A DNA stretch of 64,000 nt, taken from contig SVFC01000004.1 in assembly GCA_015057035.1 (NCBI GenBank), positions 1 to 64,000 of the forward strand, given 5' to 3'. The stretch comes from Lachnospiraceae bacterium (GTDB taxonomy: Bacteria > Bacillota > Clostridia > Lachnospirales > Lachnospiraceae). The notes under the pieces are model-generated. The model saw only the letters and a list, made by a program, of their open reading frames with translations, did no database searches and was not told the DNA's origin. Below, piece by piece: positions 43,079 through 52,240 of this stretch (its first letter is position 1; each line of letters starts with the position of its first letter). Position numbers and translations under genes: made by a program.

Positions 43079-44952
43079 TCTTTCATTTTTTTGGCAAAAG
43101 CGTCTCGGAGTTTTTCATCTTTGGCCATATCGCTTAGCAGAATGCATCTAAACAAAGTGTTTTTCACATATTCATTTTCTCTTGCAAGAGATTCTGTTCC
43201 ATTAATATCGTATTGATTCCAACACTTATTATACAAATTTCTTGCAAGAGTACGCATTCTTCGATTCGCCAGACTAATTCTTATCATTTCATCACTTAAT
43301 TCATTTGATTCATTTTTCTTATTAATATTGCCTAAATGACTCGAAATCCCCGTAATAACAAACTCATTGATAACCATTCTTTCCACTATACTCTTGTTAT
43401 CTCTTTTTTCATTACAATACGTTCTCAGAATATCTAAATACCTATTTTTCCTATTTGTCTTAATTCTCGTGGCAAGATTGTAAAGAATTGCTATTTCCTC
43501 AATCGTTAAATATAACTCTTTCACTTTATGAAGCATCTCCACTCTCACTGTTAATTCGAGCAAGTCCTTCAAACGTTCAACACATTCCATATTAGAAATT
43601 TCTTTCGTGTGTTCTGCCAACAGAATTCTTTCTCTGTAAACAGCTTGCTTATTTTGCACGATATCCATACATAATGCATTCTCTAGTTTATCCAATGTCT
43701 CTTTCCATTTTTCAACATTACGTTCATTACTATATTTAGACAACTGCCGTTTTAACACAAAGGTCTCTGCATTTGTGGAAATCACTCTCGCTCTCACATA
43801 TTCCGGACATAATCCCAGATTTTCAAACATTCCGCGAACTGCATACATCTGTGGCGCCATTTCGCGACGCTCTGTTCTTCTGACAGTTTTGATATCACAC
43901 ACTTCTCCGGCCAGGGCCTTTTGTGTCATCTTCATCATTTTTCTTCTGATTCTGACCACATCATTGATGCAATGGCTTTCTGTTTCTACATACAGATAGG
44001 CAAAGTTTTCCATATAAGGAGATACGTCATATTCTCTGTATAAACCGATTAACATTTCAGCCCAGATTCTGGATGTATCTGCCGTTTCTTTCAGTTCCTT
44101 GCGATACTCCTCAGAAAACACCTTATGCACTAGCATGCGTTCTATATTCCATTGACGCATATCCAATAATTCCACAAAGTAGTACATTTTCCTTGTGTCG
44201 CGAATCAGTTCAATTCCTTCATTACACAATGTTAGGCACTTTTGCAAATCCTCCAGAGAACTATCTCCATTCATATACTCCTTGCAGATATAATATACCA
44301 GCTTGGTATATACTTTTACTTTCCCGATATTATCCATATAGGACCGATCAATATATGTCCCAATGTCCTTATATCTGTCAAGTCGCCATTGGCGACAATT
44401 TGCCGCATTTTTACTATACTTATGTAAACTCACATATTCAATCAACAGATTGATTTCCTGGTCAGCCAAAATCAATGCTTCCGGAAATCCGTCGTCAATA
44501 TCTTCTATAGTATATGATACCGCCAACTCTATGGTTTTACGCAATTCCCTTTCAGGCGCATTCTTCATTTGAAGAAGCATAAATCGCATTGCCTCTAGGA
44601 ACTGGCTTTCGACTTTATCTAACTCATCTGCTGATGCGTATATTTTCAACTGTTCTTCTAATTTTTCAATATTCTTTTCTTCTATACTTTCGAGGATCTG
44701 TTGACGAAGCATCCATTCGTCATGCTCATCCATGGACAGGTAGTCTTCATATCCTTCACCGGATACACCCAGTCTGGCCACAAGTCGGTCACGCTCCAAT
44801 TTCTTTGGGAGTCTTTCTCCACTTTCCACGCGACTCATCATACTTTTCGAATATAACCCCTTGGTTAATGCCTGCATCTCTACCCCTTGCATGGTCCTGT
44901 ACGCCGTCAGAAATCCGCGAAAGTTAATTTCGTCTTTTGTATGTTTCTCCAT
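43075..44952 (-). CDS. Tandem HTH / helical-repeat regulator, RRNPP-like peptide receptor candidate
   Basis: A 625-aa cytosolic regulator. Residues about 11-65 are an XRE-type HTH (FLTAYRTMQGVEMQALTKGL, then SMMSRVESGERLPKK). Residues about 75-325 are alpha-helical and TPR-like. Residues about 330-383 form a second HTH (RIRRKMMKMTQKALAGEV, KTVRRTERREM), and 395-620 is again helical. HTH plus TPR is the plan of Rgg/PlcR/PrgX-type receptors that bind an imported peptide; the doubled plan is unusual. GGGAG precedes the ATG. It is 17 bases after rmlC, so it is the last gene of the rhamnose operon, and it converges with the secreted-peptide gene. Confidence 0.85.
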   Translation of the reverse strand: MEKHTKDEINFRGFLTAYRTMQGVEMQALTKGLYSKSMMSRVESGERLPKKLERDRLVARLGVSGEGYEDYLSMDEHDEWMLRQQILESIEEKNIEKLEEQLKIYASADELDKVESQFLEAMRFMLLQMKNAPERELRKTIELAVSYTIEDIDDGFPEALILADQEINLLIEYVSLHKYSKNAANCRQWRLDRYKDIGTYIDRSYMDNIGKVKVYTKLVYYICKEYMNGDSSLEDLQKCLTLCNEGIELIRDTRKMYYFVELLDMRQWNIERMLVHKVFSEEYRKELKETADTSRIWAEMLIGLYREYDVSPYMENFAYLYVETESHCINDVVRIRRKMMKMTQKALAGEVCDIKTVRRTERREMAPQMYAVRGMFENLGLCPEYVRARVISTNAETFVLKRQLSKYSNERNVEKWKETLDKLENALCMDIVQNKQAVYRERILLAEHTKEISNMECVERLKDLLELTVRVEMLHKVKELYLTIEEIAILYNLATRIKTNRKNRYLDILRTYCNEKRDNKSIVERMVINEFVITGISSHLGNINKKNESNELSDEMIRISLANRRMRTLARNLYNKCWNQYDINGTESLARENEYVKNTLFRCILLSDMAKDEKLRDAFAKKMKD

Positions 44953-44969
44953 TTTATACTCCCATTAAG

Positions 44970-45578
44970 TTAGAAGGCGAATGTGTCAGCTAATCCTACC
45001 CACTTCTGGTCCTTGTCACTTAGATTCAATGGAGTTCCATCCTCCAGATGGTAGCCTTCTGCAGAAGCGCTTCCTTGATATTCTCCACAGAGAGTTGGCC
45101 AGGTAATCCCGATTGCTGGGTCATTCCATGCAAGACCTCCTTCATCTCCTGGATGATAGAAATCTGTACATTTATAGCAGAACTCTGCCAAGTCTGATAA
45201 CACAAGGAATCCATGTGCAAATCCCTGTGGAATATAGAACTGTTTTTTATTTTCTTCTGTTAATTCTACGCCATACCATTTGCCATAGGTTTCACTATCT
45301 TTGCGAAGGTCTACTGCTACGTCAAATACAGAACCTTTTACTACACGAACTAGTTTCCCCTGTGGAAATTCTTTCTGGAAATGTAATCCTCGAAGCACAC
45401 CCTTCACAGAAGAAGACTGATTATCCTGTACGAATTCCATGGTAAGCCCAGCTTCTTCCATGTCTTTTTTGTTATATGTTTCCATAAAATATCCTCTAGC
45501 GTCACCGTGCACTGCTGGTTCGATAACACAGAGTCCTTCTATTCCACCGACATTTTTTTCTACTTTAATCTGTCCCAT
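44970..45578 (-). CDS. rmlC: dTDP-4-dehydrorhamnose 3,5-epimerase
   Basis: Third enzyme of dTDP-L-rhamnose synthesis, a cupin of 202 aa. Typical segments are EPAVHGDARGYFMETYNKKD, VQDNQSSSVKGVLRGLHFQ (catalytic His in RGLHFQ), GSVFDVAVDLRKDSETYGKW and PQGFAHGFLVLSD. Preceded by AAAGGAGA at a good distance. The operon order is rmlA-rmlB-rmlD-rmlC, followed by the HTH regulator. Confidence 0.96.
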   Translation of the reverse strand: MGQIKVEKNVGGIEGLCVIEPAVHGDARGYFMETYNKKDMEEAGLTMEFVQDNQSSSVKGVLRGLHFQKEFPQGKLVRVVKGSVFDVAVDLRKDSETYGKWYGVELTEENKKQFYIPQGFAHGFLVLSDLAEFCYKCTDFYHPGDEGGLAWNDPAIGITWPTLCGEYQGSASAEGYHLEDGTPLNLSDKDQKWVGLADTFAF

Positions 45579-45603
45579 GACTGTTCTCCTTTAGATTTGT
45601 TTT

Positions 45604-45629
45604 AAGGCTGTAAGTTTCCTTACAGCCTT
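45604..45629. other. Intercistronic hairpin between rmlD and rmlC
   Basis: Perfect 11-base stem AAGGCTGTAAG / CTTACAGCCTT with loop TTTC. The T run lies on the plus side; on the transcribed minus strand A-rich sequence follows, so it is unlikely to terminate the rml transcript. It may stabilise mRNA ends or mark an old junction. Confidence 0.55.
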
Positions 45630-45637
45630 TTTATTCT

Positions 45638-46579
45638 TTAAAATTCGATTTCTTTTAAATAACGTTGCAACGCATCCTGCCACGTTGGAAGTGGAGCAAA
45701 TCCGGTTTCAACCAGTTTACTCTTGTCCAAACGGCTGTTAAATGGTCTTGCTGCTTTTGACACGCCATACTCTGCTGTAGTTACAGGAAGCACAGTTAAT
45801 CTCTCTGTACTATATTCATTTCGCCCCATAGCAACAGCCTGACGGAAAATCTCTACTGTAAAATCATACCAGCTAATATAACCGCCTTCATTGGTTGCGT
45901 GATAATATCCATACTTCTCTGTTTCAATCATATCCACCAGAAGCACCGACAAATCTAACGTATAGGTTGGTGTTCCAATCTGGTCACACACTACAGTTAA
46001 TCTATCACGGGTTTTTCCAACATTTAACATTGTCTTGATGAAGTTCTTGCCGTTGATGCCAAATACCCACGCTGTACGAACAATGAAATATTTTTCCAGA
46101 GTATTCGCAACCGCCAATTCTCCATCCAATTTGCTCTGGCCATATACGCTAAGTGGCGCATAATCTTTACAATCTGCCGACCACGGAATCTCTCCTTGTC
46201 CGTCAAATACATAGTCCGTGCTGATATATACCATTTTGGCACCAACTGTTTTACACGCATTGGCAATGTTCTGGGTACCGCCTACGTTAATAGCACGCAC
46301 CTTGTCCTTTTTGTCCTCATCTTCTGCCAAATCCACCGCGGTCCATGCTGCACAGTGTACCACTACATCTGGATTCACATCTGTTATGATACGAGTAACT
46401 GCTTCCGCATCTGTGATGTCCAGTGCCACATATGGCATAGTAGTAACCGCACTTCCATCTGCCACGCCAGAATATGAAGGTGCAATATCACTACCTACAC
46501 CTTCGTATCCTCTTTTGGCTAATTCGTTCATTACATCATGGCCTAGTTGTCCTGCCACGCCTGTTACGAGAACTTTCAT
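45638..46579 (-). CDS. rmlD: dTDP-4-dehydrorhamnose reductase
   Basis: Fourth enzyme of dTDP-L-rhamnose synthesis, NAD(P)H-dependent SDR of 313 aa. The nucleotide motif is VTGVAGQLGHDVM, then HCAAWTAVDLAEDE, STDYVFDG and catalytic YGQSKLDGE. C-terminal RPFNSRLDKSKL matches the family. A good AAGGAG site precedes it, 24 bases after rmlB. Confidence 0.96.
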   Translation of the reverse strand: MKVLVTGVAGQLGHDVMNELAKRGYEGVGSDIAPSYSGVADGSAVTTMPYVALDITDAEAVTRIITDVNPDVVVHCAAWTAVDLAEDEDKKDKVRAINVGGTQNIANACKTVGAKMVYISTDYVFDGQGEIPWSADCKDYAPLSVYGQSKLDGELAVANTLEKYFIVRTAWVFGINGKNFIKTMLNVGKTRDRLTVVCDQIGTPTYTLDLSVLLVDMIETEKYGYYHATNEGGYISWYDFTVEIFRQAVAMGRNEYSTERLTVLPVTTAEYGVSKAARPFNSRLDKSKLVETGFAPLPTWQDALQRYLKEIEF

Positions 46580-46603
46580 ATTCTTACTCCTTATGAAACA
46601 CGA

Positions 46604-47623
46604 CTATCTGTTAGCGTACATTTTCTCATAATAGTTCTGGTATTCTCCAGAAATGATTTCTTCCCACCATTCTTTATTTTCAAGATACCATTTGATCGTC
46701 TTCTTGATTCCATCTTCGAATTTTGTTTCTGGCAACCAGCCAAGTTCATTGTGAATCTTGGTTGGGTCGATAGCGTAACGCATATCGTGCCCCTTACGGT
46801 CAGCCACATATGTGATGAGACTTTCTGGTTTTCCTAATTCTTTACAGATAATCTTAACGATTTCGATATTAGTTTTTTCATTGTGTCCACCAACGTTATA
46901 TACTTCACCAACACGACCATTATGAATAATAAGGTCAATTGCTTTACAGTGGTCTTCTACATATAACCAGTCACGAACGTTTTCGCCCTTACCGTATACT
47001 GGAAGTGGCTTGTCTGCCAAAGCATTGGCAATCATAAGCGGAATCAACTTCTCTGGGAAGTGATATGGTCCATAGTTGTTAGAGCAACGGCTGATTGTTA
47101 CAGGAAGTCCAAATGTTCTGTGATAAGCCATTACTAACAGGTCTGCACCAGCCTTTGATGAGCTGTATGGGCTACTTGTATGGATTGGTGTTTCTTCTGT
47201 GAAAAACAGGTCTGGACGATCTAATGGAAGGTCTCCATATACTTCGTCTGTTGAAACCTGATGATAACGTGTGATTCCATATTCACGGCAAGCATCCATA
47301 AGTGTTGCTGTTCCGATAATATTTGTCTGAAGGAAAATCTCTGGATTTTCGATAGAACGGTCTACATGTGATTCTGCTGCAAAGTTTACAACGATGTCTG
47401 GATGTTCTTCTTCAAATAATGCGTAAACACCCTTTCTGTCGCAGATGTCCATTTTTACGAAACGGAAGTTAGGGTTGTCCATAACATCCTTTAATGTAGA
47501 TAAGTTTCCTGCGTATGTGAGTGCATCGATACATACGATACGATAGTCAGGATATTTGTTTAACATATGAAATACGAAATTGCTTCCGATGAAGCCAGCT
47601 CCACCTGTTACGATAATTGTCAT
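46604..47623 (-). CDS. rmlB: dTDP-glucose 4,6-dehydratase
   Basis: Second enzyme of dTDP-L-rhamnose synthesis, extended SDR of 339 aa with bound NAD. Motifs: VTGGAGFIGSNFV, FAAESHVDRSIENP, STDEVYGDLPLD, catalytic YSSSKAGADLL and RCSNNYGPYHFPEKLIP. Standard length; AAGGAG precedes the ATG. Confidence 0.97.
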   Translation of the reverse strand: MTIIVTGGAGFIGSNFVFHMLNKYPDYRIVCIDALTYAGNLSTLKDVMDNPNFRFVKMDICDRKGVYALFEEEHPDIVVNFAAESHVDRSIENPEIFLQTNIIGTATLMDACREYGITRYHQVSTDEVYGDLPLDRPDLFFTEETPIHTSSPYSSSKAGADLLVMAYHRTFGLPVTISRCSNNYGPYHFPEKLIPLMIANALADKPLPVYGKGENVRDWLYVEDHCKAIDLIIHNGRVGEVYNVGGHNEKTNIEIVKIICKELGKPESLITYVADRKGHDMRYAIDPTKIHNELGWLPETKFEDGIKKTIKWYLENKEWWEEIISGEYQNYYEKMYANR

Positions 47624-47678
47624 AATTTTTTCTCCTTAAAAATGTGTCTTATATATTTACTTGAATTCTTCACAAATC

Positions 47679-48575
47679 TTAATACAACTGCTCACGATAT
47701 TTTCCATCGATAACATCTTTCAAATACTGTCCGTACTGATTCTTCTTCAATACTTCATATACTTCAAGAATGTCTTCCTTAGTAATCCATCCATTTAAGT
47801 ATGCGATTTCTTCCAGACAAGCAATCTTGCGATGCTGATGTGTTTCTACTGTCTTAACGAAGTTAGTAGCGTCTACAAGGCTCTCATGTGTTCCTGTATC
47901 AAGCCAGGTGAAGCCCTGTCCAAGAAGTTCTACATTCAGTTCGCCATCTTCTAAGTAGATACGATTTAAGTCAGTGATTTCCAATTCCCCACGCTTTGAT
48001 GGTTTTAAGTTCTTGGCATATTCCACAACCTTGTTGTCATAGAAATAAAGACCTGTTACACAGTAGTTGCTCTTTGGATGTTCTGGCTTCTCTTCGATGG
48101 AGATTGCCTTGCCTTCCTTATCAAATTCTACGATACCGAAACGCTCTGGATCATCTACATAATATCCAAATACAGTCGCGCCTTTGCCAGTTTCAGCATT
48201 TTCAACTGCGGTACGCAAACGCTTCTTAAGGCCATGTCCTGCAAAAATATTATCTCCGAGAACCATTGCTACTGTATCATCACCGATGAATTCTTCACCA
48301 ATAATAAATGCCTGAGCGAGTCCATCTGGACTTGGCTGTACTGCATAAGAGAGGTTTACACCAAACTGATGTCCATCCCCTAATAACTCCTTGAATCTTG
48401 GTGTATCCTGTGGTGTAGAAATGATTAAGATATCACGAATGCCTGCGTTCATAAGAACTGACATTGGATAGTAAATCATTGGTTTGTCATAAATTGGAAG
48501 TAACTGTTTGCTTGTTACCATTGTGAGTGGATAAAGACGTGTGCCCGAACCACCTGCTAAAATTATACCTTTCAT
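47679..48575 (-). CDS. rmlA: Glucose-1-phosphate thymidylyltransferase
   Basis: First enzyme of dTDP-L-rhamnose synthesis, 298 aa. [18 protein letters not shown] at the N-terminus is the nucleotide loop, followed by [28 protein letters not shown] and [11 protein letters not shown]. Uses glucose-1-phosphate, which the mutase at 14281-16005 can supply. The promoter at 48645-48675 lies 70 bases upstream. Confidence 0.97.
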   Translation of the reverse strand: MKGIILAGGSGTRLYPLTMVTSKQLLPIYDKPMIYYPMSVLMNAGIRDILIISTPQDTPRFKELLGDGHQFGVNLSYAVQPSPDGLAQAFIIGEEFIGDDTVAMVLGDNIFAGHGLKKRLRTAVENAETGKGATVFGYYVDDPERFGIVEFDKEGKAISIEEKPEHPKSNYCVTGLYFYDNKVVEYAKNLKPSKRGELEITDLNRIYLEDGELNVELLGQGFTWLDTGTHESLVDATNFVKTVETHQHRKIACLEEIAYLNGWITKEDILEVYEVLKKNQYGQYLKDVIDGKYREQLY

Positions 48576-48644
48576 TACACTTCTCCTTTTCTTGCATACA
48601 AGTTAGTATGCGCTTAATATGTGTAGTTTATTAGTGTTAATGCC

Positions 48645-48675
48645 ATTATAAAAGGTGACCATACGTCACTTTCAA
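48645..48675 (-). promoter_or_regulatory. Promoter of the rml operon with an embedded inverted repeat
   Basis: Minus strand TTGAAA (48670-48675), 19-base spacer, TATAAT (48645-48650). The spacer contains GTGAC-N5-GTCAC, a possible operator. The long spacer suggests activation or repression by a factor. Confidence 0.5.
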
Positions 48676-48765
48676 GCATTTTTTTTGATTTTACTAAAAT
48701 TTATCAAATTTGTCCAATTATTTTGAGAAAAAGTTATGTGTATTGACATCTTTATGCACGAAAAA

Positions 48766-48797
48766 AGGTCACACAAAAGAAAATCTTCGTGTGACCT
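48766..48797 (-). terminator. Terminator upstream of the rml operon
   Basis: AGGTCACAC (48766-48774) with GTGTGACCT (48789-48797), continued by an AAGA/TCTT inner stem, followed on the minus strand by six T. It ends transcription from the DUF3048 gene or from the short leader promoter at 48834-48863. Confidence 0.85.
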
Positions 48798-48833
48798 AAA
48801 ATCTTGTATATGATTTTATACTCTCCGCAGGCC

Positions 48834-48863
48834 ATTATAATGTATACAAGTTCCCGCTGTCAA
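48834..48863 (-). promoter_or_regulatory. Promoter directly upstream of a terminator (leader or small RNA)
   Basis: Minus strand TTGACA (48858-48863), 18-base spacer, TATAAT (48834-48839), both consensus. The predicted start near 48827 is only about 30 bases before the terminator at 48766-48797. Confidence 0.6.
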
Positions 48864-48889
48864 GTACAATTGTTATTGGACGCACCCTA

Positions 48890-50110
48890 CTATTTGAATT
48901 TAGTACGATTCTTACGATTGAGAGCAATATAACTCTTTCCTCGATTAATGCGCAATTCATTTCCGTCCACATCCCAAAATTCTAATGGTGACTCTTCGTC
49001 TGCCTTGGACCAGGTAATCTTTTGCACCACTCCGTTGCTAATATAGTATCCTTTACCACCATGCCAATCTACATCTTTATGTGTTCCATACTCCGCAGTT
49101 GTAATAGTAGTTTCCAAAATGAACACATTCGTAAATGCCAATTGTGTTCCTACTACACCATCAATCTGAGGATTTCCATTAAAATCCTTTAGATATTTTC
49201 CTGTTTTTTCATCATAAGTAAAGGTTGCTGTAGCTGCGCCAAAACTCGTTTCTACCCAGGTACACGCATCTCCTTCTGGTGGAATCAAGTCTGTGGTTTG
49301 CTGAAACAGAAAAACATTTCCTGCATATTCTTCCAGAATGTCGCTACGGATTTTTCGTTTCGACATAGCTTGCACCATTCCCGTTCCATCAAAATACATA
49401 GTATGCTCAAGTTTATATCCTGCATCTTTACGGGCCTGATCTCTTCCAAACAGTCCACCGTGATTTTTACTGCCTTCAAACATTGGCAGAGACAAGGAAT
49501 TTACATAATCTCGAATGATTCCTGCCATACCTGAATATACATATACCGCATCAAATCCTTTTGCGATGGCCGGAAAATACGGACGGCAACTACGAATAGA
49601 ACATATCTTAGGCATCTGCGTATAATCTGCGTACACCGCCATAAATCTTGTCAAAAATCCCTCTACCGGAATTTCAAAAATAATATCCGCCTGAGCAATG
49701 CCATACTGTGGCATTGATTTCTTGACATTATTAATCATAACCGCTACTGGACGCTTTCCTACCGCACCATCTGTAAGATTAAATTCTCCTGTCAACGGAT
49801 TCTCGTTGAGTACCAGCTCTGGCTCATATGGTTCTTCCTGTTCCGTTGAAGTGTCTGGTTCTGTGGATGTGTCAATCTCTGTAGGGACGTTGGACGATTC
49901 GTTTGTTGTATCTTTTTCCGTACCTACACCTACAATTTCAGTGTTTGGAATCCCACCAACCTGTATCTCTTCTTCTGTATTCGATTCGTTCTTAATCACT
50001 ACATCTGGCTCTTGAGTGTCTGTGTCATACAAAACACCAAGTGCAATCACAATTGCCAGTTCTAACGCGAGGACAATGGCAACACGTTTTGTTGTTAACT
50101 CTCTATACAT
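48890..50110 (-). CDS. DUF3048 domain-containing membrane protein
   Basis: About 406 aa. One N-terminal helix (VAIVLALELAIVIALGVLY) is followed by a Thr/Ser/Glu/Pro-rich linker and the DUF3048 fold: RPVAVMINNVKKSMPQYGIAQADIIFEIPVEG, then SCRPYFPAIAKGFDAVYVYSG and HGGLFGRDQARKDAGYKLEHTMY. Related to the B. subtilis YerB lipoprotein; function not established, extracytoplasmic. An ATG at 50110 overlaps the ATPase stop by eight bases and is preferred to the TTG at 50128; neither has a strong ribosome site, so coupling is likely. Confidence 0.85.
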   Translation of the reverse strand: MYRELTTKRVAIVLALELAIVIALGVLYDTDTQEPDVVIKNESNTEEEIQVGGIPNTEIVGVGTEKDTTNESSNVPTEIDTSTEPDTSTEQEEPYEPELVLNENPLTGEFNLTDGAVGKRPVAVMINNVKKSMPQYGIAQADIIFEIPVEGFLTRFMAVYADYTQMPKICSIRSCRPYFPAIAKGFDAVYVYSGMAGIIRDYVNSLSLPMFEGSKNHGGLFGRDQARKDAGYKLEHTMYFDGTGMVQAMSKRKIRSDILEEYAGNVFLFQQTTDLIPPEGDACTWVETSFGAATATFTYDEKTGKYLKDFNGNPQIDGVVGTQLAFTNVFILETTITTAEYGTHKDVDWHGGKGYYISNGVVQKITWSKADEESPLEFWDVDGNELRINRGKSYIALNRKNRTKFK

Positions 50111-51335
50111 ATTCAATTGGAAGCGCAACCAAATTATCTCTAAGATAAGTTTTCTTAGGTATCAAACAAAGAATCACGCCCATTCCCCTTTTCTTTTCTA
50201 CTATTTTATCGAGCACGACATTGGCAGCTCCCATCTCAGCTTTTGGATTCCCCGACATTTTTATTTCTATAGGATACAGGACACCATTCTCTTCAATAAT
50301 AATATCTATCTCATTTTCACATGTTGAAGTTTTATCCTTACCTCTATAATAAAAGATGCTAAATTTGTAATCCTTGCCTTCATTTATATAGGACTTTAAT
50401 ATTTCTGACACCACAAATGTTTCAAACATATTTCCGGCAACTGCAGAGTTCTTGAGTGCGTCCGCTGTCAGCCATCTTGTTAAATAACATGCCAAACCTG
50501 TATCTCTAAAATATATTTTTGGTGTTTTTATTGCGCGGTTAAGCGCACTGGCACTATATGGTTGTAATAAATATACAATGCCCGTTCTTTCAAGAATTGA
50601 TATCCAACTCTTAATAGTTGGCTCACTCACTCCAACTTCCCCTGCAATGTTTGCATAATTCAACAACTCTCCCGTTCTCGCCGCAACAGCTGTAAGGAAT
50701 TTGGTAAACGTAATACTATCTGCAGATATTAATTCATTAATGTCTCGTTCAAGATATGTGGAAACATAAGAAGCGTAATAGTCTTGCCAGTCTCGGTTTA
50801 TCTCATACAATTCTGGATATGATCCTCTGTGTATCATCTCCCACAAGTTATCATATTTCTTAAAGTCTGTCTCACGTTCTTTTAAATATTCTTCTGTAGG
50901 CACAAAATGACGATTAAATTTTATATTATGAATTTCTCTAAGCGAAAGTCCTGCTAGTTCTGTAATTGAAACTCGTCCCGCAAGAGATTCGCTCATTCCT
51001 TTCATCAATTCTAATTTTTGTGATCCTGATAAAATAAATAATCCTCTTTCCTCTCTCTCATCTACAATTATTTTAATCTCTTCTAATACACTATTTTCTT
51101 TCTGTACCTCATCAATAAACAGCGGACACGGATTATTCATAAAAAAAAGTTTAGGTTCATCCTTAGCCTGTATCCTCGTTAGCCTATCATCAAAATTCAC
51201 TCTGTTATATTCAGGAAACTCATGTCTAATTAAGGTAGACTTCCCTACTTGTCTTGCCCCAGTAACAAGAATACATTTACTTGCTCTCACTCTATTCTTC
51301 AATACCGATGTGATTGCTCTATCAATATATGCCAT
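50103..51335 (-). CDS. AAA ATPase with DUF4143 domain
   Basis: A 410-aa protein of the AAA_14-DUF4143 family. Walker A is VTGARQVGKSTL (about 24-35), Walker B is LFIDEVQ, and sensor ILSGSQKLELM follows. The C-terminal DUF4143 region includes SADSITFTKFLTAVAARTGELLNYANIA (winged-helix-like), YFRDTGLACYLTRW and a nuclease-like EIDIIIEENGVLYPIEIKMS end. The family is widespread in gut bacteria; function unknown. Own promoter at 51375-51403. Confidence 0.9.
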   Translation of the reverse strand: MAYIDRAITSVLKNRVRASKCILVTGARQVGKSTLIRHEFPEYNRVNFDDRLTRIQAKDEPKLFFMNNPCPLFIDEVQKENSVLEEIKIIVDEREERGLFILSGSQKLELMKGMSESLAGRVSITELAGLSLREIHNIKFNRHFVPTEEYLKERETDFKKYDNLWEMIHRGSYPELYEINRDWQDYYASYVSTYLERDINELISADSITFTKFLTAVAARTGELLNYANIAGEVGVSEPTIKSWISILERTGIVYLLQPYSASALNRAIKTPKIYFRDTGLACYLTRWLTADALKNSAVAGNMFETFVVSEILKSYINEGKDYKFSIFYYRGKDKTSTCENEIDIIIEENGVLYPIEIKMSGNPKAEMGAANVVLDKIVEKKRGMGVILCLIPKKTYLRDNLVALPIEYV

Positions 51336-51374
51336 GACATCCCCTTCTTTCCGTCTAATATAAAGTCTAACTTT

Positions 51375-51403
51375 ATTTTAGCCATACTCAACTTGTTTGT
51401 CAA
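51375..51403 (-). promoter_or_regulatory. Promoter of the DUF4143 ATPase gene
   Basis: Minus strand TTGACA (51398-51403), 17-base spacer, TAAAAT (51375-51380), then two TTAGAC repeats twelve bases apart before the start codon. Confidence 0.7.
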
Positions 51404-51412
51404 TTATTAAAA

Positions 51413-51447
51413 GCGACTAATCCAAAGTCCAACTTTAGATTAGTCGC
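51413..51447 (-). terminator. Terminator at the end of the right-hand surface-polymer operon
   Basis: Sixteen-base stem with one wobble (51413-51428 / 51432-51447), three-base loop, followed on the minus strand by TTTTAATAATT. It lies 11 bases after nagB. Confidence 0.85.
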
Positions 51448-51458
51448 CCTCTTTTGTA

Positions 51459-52199
51459 CTACAATCGATTTTTAATCTTAGAAAATGCCGCTTCATCACC
51501 AACTACAATTACATCTGGATGGAACTGCAAGATAGATGCTGGCACCTGTGGTGTTACATCACCGAAGAATGCCTTTTCAACGATATCCGCTTTTCCTTCA
51601 CCATTTACTACCACAAGAATCTTCTTAGCATTCATAATGGTCTGGATACCCATAGTATATGCCTGTGTAGGCACGTCTTCTTTCTTTTCAAAGAAACGTG
51701 CATTGGCGTCAATTGTAGACTGTGCAAGATTTACACAGTTGGTGCCTTTTACAAACACATCATTTGGTTCATTAAAACCAATATGTCCATTATGTCCCAT
51801 TCCAAGAAGCTGGAGATCTACTCCACCCATGCTAGCTACGATTTCATCGTATTGCTTACATGCTTCCTCTGCATCTGCAATCGTTCCGTCTGGAACATAT
51901 GTATTATTCTTGTCGATGTTAACCTTGCTGAAAAGATGATGATTCATAAAGTAATAATAACTCTGATCATTATCATGTGTAAGACCTCTGTATTCGTCAA
52001 GGTTTACACTCTTTACTGCGGAGAAATCCAAATCTCCATTTTCATATCCTTCCACCAGGCGAGCATATGCTCCAATTGGTGTAGAACCTGTTGCCAAACC
52101 TAATACACAATTTGGTTTGCTTACAATCAGGGAACCAATAATATTGGCTGCCTTTCTGCTCATGTCATCATAATCTTTTGTACAAATAAATCTAATCAT
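51459..52199 (-). CDS. nagB: Glucosamine-6-phosphate deaminase
   Basis: Converts glucosamine-6-phosphate to fructose-6-phosphate and ammonia, opposite to GlmS. The 246-aa protein shows LGLATGSTPIGAYARLV, SVNLDEYRGL (catalytic Asp), LLGMGHNGHIGFNEP and the basic DVVVPxx-like end. AAGGTG precedes the ATG. It is 41 bases after the HTH-cytidylyltransferase gene and is the last gene before the terminator, so it appears to be part of the surface-polymer operon rather than of a nag operon. Confidence 0.95.
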   Translation of the reverse strand: MIRFICTKDYDDMSRKAANIIGSLIVSKPNCVLGLATGSTPIGAYARLVEGYENGDLDFSAVKSVNLDEYRGLTHDNDQSYYYFMNHHLFSKVNIDKNNTYVPDGTIADAEEACKQYDEIVASMGGVDLQLLGMGHNGHIGFNEPNDVFVKGTNCVNLAQSTIDANARFFEKKEDVPTQAYTMGIQTIMNAKKILVVVNGEGKADIVEKAFFGDVTPQVPASILQFHPDVIVVGDEAAFSKIKNRL

Positions 52200-52240
52200 C
52201 TGAATTCACCTTTTAACCTTTCATAATTATAAACATTTAG

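Larger units (their letters stand above)
48576..48889. other. Gene-free 314-bp segment upstream of rmlA
   Basis: No convincing ORF. In minus-strand order it holds a promoter at 48834-48863, a terminator at 48766-48797 and a second promoter at 48645-48675. An inverted repeat CTTGTATA (48803-48810) / TATACAAG (48843-48850) flanks the first start site. Confidence 0.6.

Noticed and set aside
45604-45629. Terminator splitting the rml operon
   Set aside because: The T run is on the non-transcribed side; the rml genes downstream keep good ribosome sites and normal order.
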